Positions 12,748 through 14,491 of a DNA stretch of 14,491 nucleotides are shown here, one piece after another (position 1 is the first letter of the stretch; the number at the start of each line of letters is the position of its first letter). The notes under the pieces were generated by a model, which was given only the letters and a program-made list of their open reading frames with translations, did not search any database and had not been told where the DNA came from. Both the position numbers and the translations under genes were made by a program. The stretch comes from Baffinella frigidus (lineage: Eukaryota > Cryptophyceae > Cryptomonadales > Baffinellaceae): assembly GCA_026770585.1 (NCBI GenBank), contig MU646945.1:80400-94890 (forward strand), read 5' to 3'.

Positions 12748-12837
12748 ACCAGAAGTGCGAGCGGAAGAGCACGCGCCACGGACCCCTGTCAACATTCTTC
12801 ACCTCAAACCATGTTGGTGCCAAACCCTAAACCACCA

Positions 12838-12955
12838 TACCTCGGGCCGTAGTACCGAGGGATCCTAGGACCAAAAAGTCTAGGCCTACGGTAGGAGGTC
12901 CTAGGCAATGCCGTAGGCCTAACTACCCCTTTTTCAGGCCGTTACCCTATTAAAC
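12838..12955. mobile_element. Partial copy of the 14151-14312 palindrome
   Basis: One full arm (CCTACGGTAGGAGGTCCTAG through GGCCTAACTACCCC to AGGCCGTTACCCTA) and the loop are present, with the loop inverted relative to the full copy. The opposite arm is missing. AACACGGTTGG follows both copies. Confidence 0.65.
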
Positions 12956-13199
12956 TGAACACGGTTGGTAGTTGTCCCTGGAGTCTCGTGGCACAGGGTG
13001 GACACACCAGGGTGACGTACTGCAGAGAAAGAGGGACCACCTTCCCGTACGACGTGGGCGTGAGATAGGCCCGCTTCGAGAAAGATAGGCCCGCTTCGTA
13101 CGACGTACCCCATGCACCGTACGACGCATAGACGTTTGGATCACTCATCTTCAGGCTTGAGCGTAATGAAGAAGAAGAGGAAGAAGAAAGAGAGGTCAC

Positions 13200-13245
13200 C
13201 TTGCCTACGGGAGACTGCATGCCCAAGGTCGGAGCTAAGGTGTCC
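13200..13245 (-). pseudogene. Second copy of candidate exon Y
   Basis: It reads LGMQSPVGK before donor AAG|GTGACC. Against 13346-13372, most third-base differences are silent. The first ATG is TTG here, although an ATG follows two codons later. Confidence 0.25.
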
Positions 13246-13330
13246 CAACCTCGTGACTGGCCAATATATGGCTACGTACGTGCCCAATCAACGAAATTTA
13301 CTACACAAATACCCACTTTTAAAAGCACAA
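13243..13330. repeat. Repeat with one H-core half, copy 2
   Basis: It matches 6207-6290 over about 84 bp with a few changes, including the CCAATATATGGC palindrome and the CAACGAAATTTACTACAC motif. It lies between the two candidate exon Y copies. Confidence 0.65.
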
Positions 13331-13345
13331 AGAATGAGATATCAC

Positions 13346-13372
13346 CTTGCCTACAGGAGACTGCATGTCCAT
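13346..13372 (-). CDS. Candidate first exon Y (short, ATG to donor)
   Basis: From an ATG the sequence reads MDMQSPVGK to donor AAG|GTGATA, phase 0, which would fit exon Z or any other phase-0 exon here. A related copy at 13200-13245 keeps GMQSPVGK and AAG|GTGACC. It is nine codons long, no promoter was recognised, and other exons could lie between it and Z, so it is only a possibility. Confidence 0.25.
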
Positions 13373-13595
13373 GGTCGGAGCGCGTCGGCACCGCACGTCT
13401 CGTCTGCCACACCACCACTCCGCTTAGTAGCCACCGGGGGCGTCACGGATACAGTCCATCTAAACCATACGTACTAGAATCTTATCCAGTGCCCTGTAAT
13501 TCTAACCGCGTTTCCCCCGGATATTCGGGGGGAAAGGAACTCGGCCGCTGCTAAGGGGAGCGCCAGCATGCCTCGTCTGCCAAACCACCACATAC

Positions 13596-13764
13596 AGCGC
13601 TGTGCAGAGAAGTTGGCCACGGAAAATAATGGAAAATCGAGAAATTGGAGCCATTTTGTCAACTTTTAAGAAATGTAGTACCATGAATTTCTCAAAAGTG
13701 GACAAAATGGCTCCAATTTCCCCATTTTTCTATTTTGCGGTGGCCAACTTCTCTGCGCAGCGCT
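13596..13764. mobile_element. 169-bp inverted-repeat element, probably TA-flanked
   Basis: The arms AGCGCTGTGCAGAGAAG and GGCCAC pair with GTGGCCAACTTCTCTGCGC and AGCGCT. TA occurs just outside on each side. Its inner TTGGAGCCATTTTG / CAAAATGGCTCCAA resembles the GGCTCCAATTCCGG of the element at 1307, so they may be distant relatives. Confidence 0.65.
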
Positions 13765-14060
13765 CTACCCACACCACTTCACACGCCACAACACCATCGC
13801 ATCACCACACCACACCACACACCACCACACCACGTGGGACGGGCCCGCCTCAGGAACCACACCACACACCACCACACCACGTTTCACACGCTCACCACCA
13901 GCGTCACACTTCCTGGATTTCTTCGGATTTCTGCGTTGTTTGGAACGCCGAAGTTTGGTCGGAGTTCCGCGTTCTTTGGAACCACGCCATCACCACACCA
14001 CACCACACACCACCACACCACATTTCGCACGCTCACCACCAGCGTCAGCATTTCGTTGGT
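13765..14060. repeat. CCACACCA array and duplicated blocks
   Basis: CACCACACCACACCACACAC units occur three times. Between them are related blocks, for example ACGCTCACCACCAGCGTCA at about 13885 and 14027, and GCGTTSTTTGGAAC at about 13933 and 13967. No gene was recognised. Confidence 0.65.
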
Positions 14061-14150
14061 CGGAATTCTTGCTTCAGTTGTTGGTCAACATTCTGTGAGG
14101 GAGAATTCTTGAGCATACGTCTACCGGGAGAGGCATCTAACTGAAAACTA

Positions 14151-14312
14151 ATAGGGTAACGGCCTGAAAATGGGGTAGTTAGGCATACGGCATTGCCTAG
14201 GACCTCCTACCGTAGGCCGAGACTTTTTGGTCCTAGGATCCCTCGGCCTACGGTAGGAGGTCCTAGGCAATGCCGTATGCCTAACTACCCCATTTTCAGG
14301 CCGTCAGCCTAT
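14151..14312. mobile_element. 162-bp near-perfect palindrome
   Basis: The arms of roughly 70 bp run from ATAGGGTAACGGCCTGAAAA through GGCATTGCCTAGGACCTCC to the loop AGACTTTTTGGTCC, then back. It would form a very stable hairpin. No protein is encoded. Confidence 0.75.
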
Positions 14313-14349
14313 GAACACGGTTGGCGACAAGGGGGCGGGGGGCGGGCGA

Positions 14350-14460
14350 GGTTTTAGGGTTGAGGGTTCAGGGTTTAGGGTTGAGGATTTAGGATTTAGG
14401 GTGCAGGGTTTAGGGTTCAGATTTTAGGGTGTTGGGTTTCGGGTTTAGGGATGGGGTGGG
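14350..14460. repeat. Degenerate TTTAGGG array
   Basis: GGGTTTAGGG, GGGTTGAGG and GGATTTAGG units in the same orientation as the array at 6765. Confidence 0.75.
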
Positions 14461-14491
14461 GGGTCACCGATGGAGAGGACCCTGCTCCCGG

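Noticed and set aside
13602-14144. Plus-strand frame of 180 codons rich in H and T
   Set aside because: It comes from an inverted-repeat element followed by CCACACCA repeats, and a second frame is open over the same stretch.

Overview
This window looks like intron-rich nuclear DNA of a microbial eukaryote, probably an alga. Reasons: no long open reading frame on either strand; short open segments with strong G/C preference at third codon positions, bounded by AG and GT; many short inverted-repeat transposons; and interstitial TTTAGGG-type arrays, the plant, green-algal and alveolate telomere motif. I cannot place the species.

The main content is one minus-strand split gene that resembles an exostosin-like or related glycosyltransferase. 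Its best exons, in transcription order, are Z (11194-11271), A (9222-9373), B (7655-7763), F (6337-6417), D (four 48-nt candidates, 5312-5703), G (3462-3506) and C (1756-1881). All exon junctions are in compatible phase. The recognisable motifs come in the order I recall for this type of protein: a THNSD segment, a KLVAWFAQNP segment, a YVNF segment, then CPPGNG-DTHR followed by LGAIPVV. Both gene ends are uncertain; a possible first exon (Y) lies near 13.35 kb.

The unusual feature is that every exon class occurs several times, and the copies are clustered with their own kind: Z copies at 11.2-12.0 kb, A at 9.0-9.6, B at 7.5-8.7, F at 6.0-6.4, D at 4.5-5.7, G at 3.1-3.8, C at 0.3-2.9. Most extra copies are truncated, frameshifted or lack a splice site, but the four D copies are all the same length with intact splice sites and mostly synonymous differences.

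The introns are filled with non-coding mobile elements. One group of foldback elements (0.8, 2.2, 2.5, 3.6, 4.7, 8.4, 12.6 kb) shares an inner inverted motif CAACGAAAWTTACTACAC while the outer arms differ. Other families include TA-flanked elements (1.3, 11.8, probably 13.6 kb), a 160-bp element (3.9 and 10.8 kb), and single or paired foldbacks at 10.2, 12.4-12.6, 12.8 and 14.2 kb. Two insertions can be dated relative to the repeat they interrupt because an uninterrupted copy is also present.

The rest is tandem repeat: TGTAGGG, GA, TGTSTC, a 21-bp minisatellite, CAACCCT, GGTTTCGGG, a 32-bp unit, TTTAGGG, GGA-rich purine tracts and CCACACCA. No rRNA, tRNA or CRISPR was seen.
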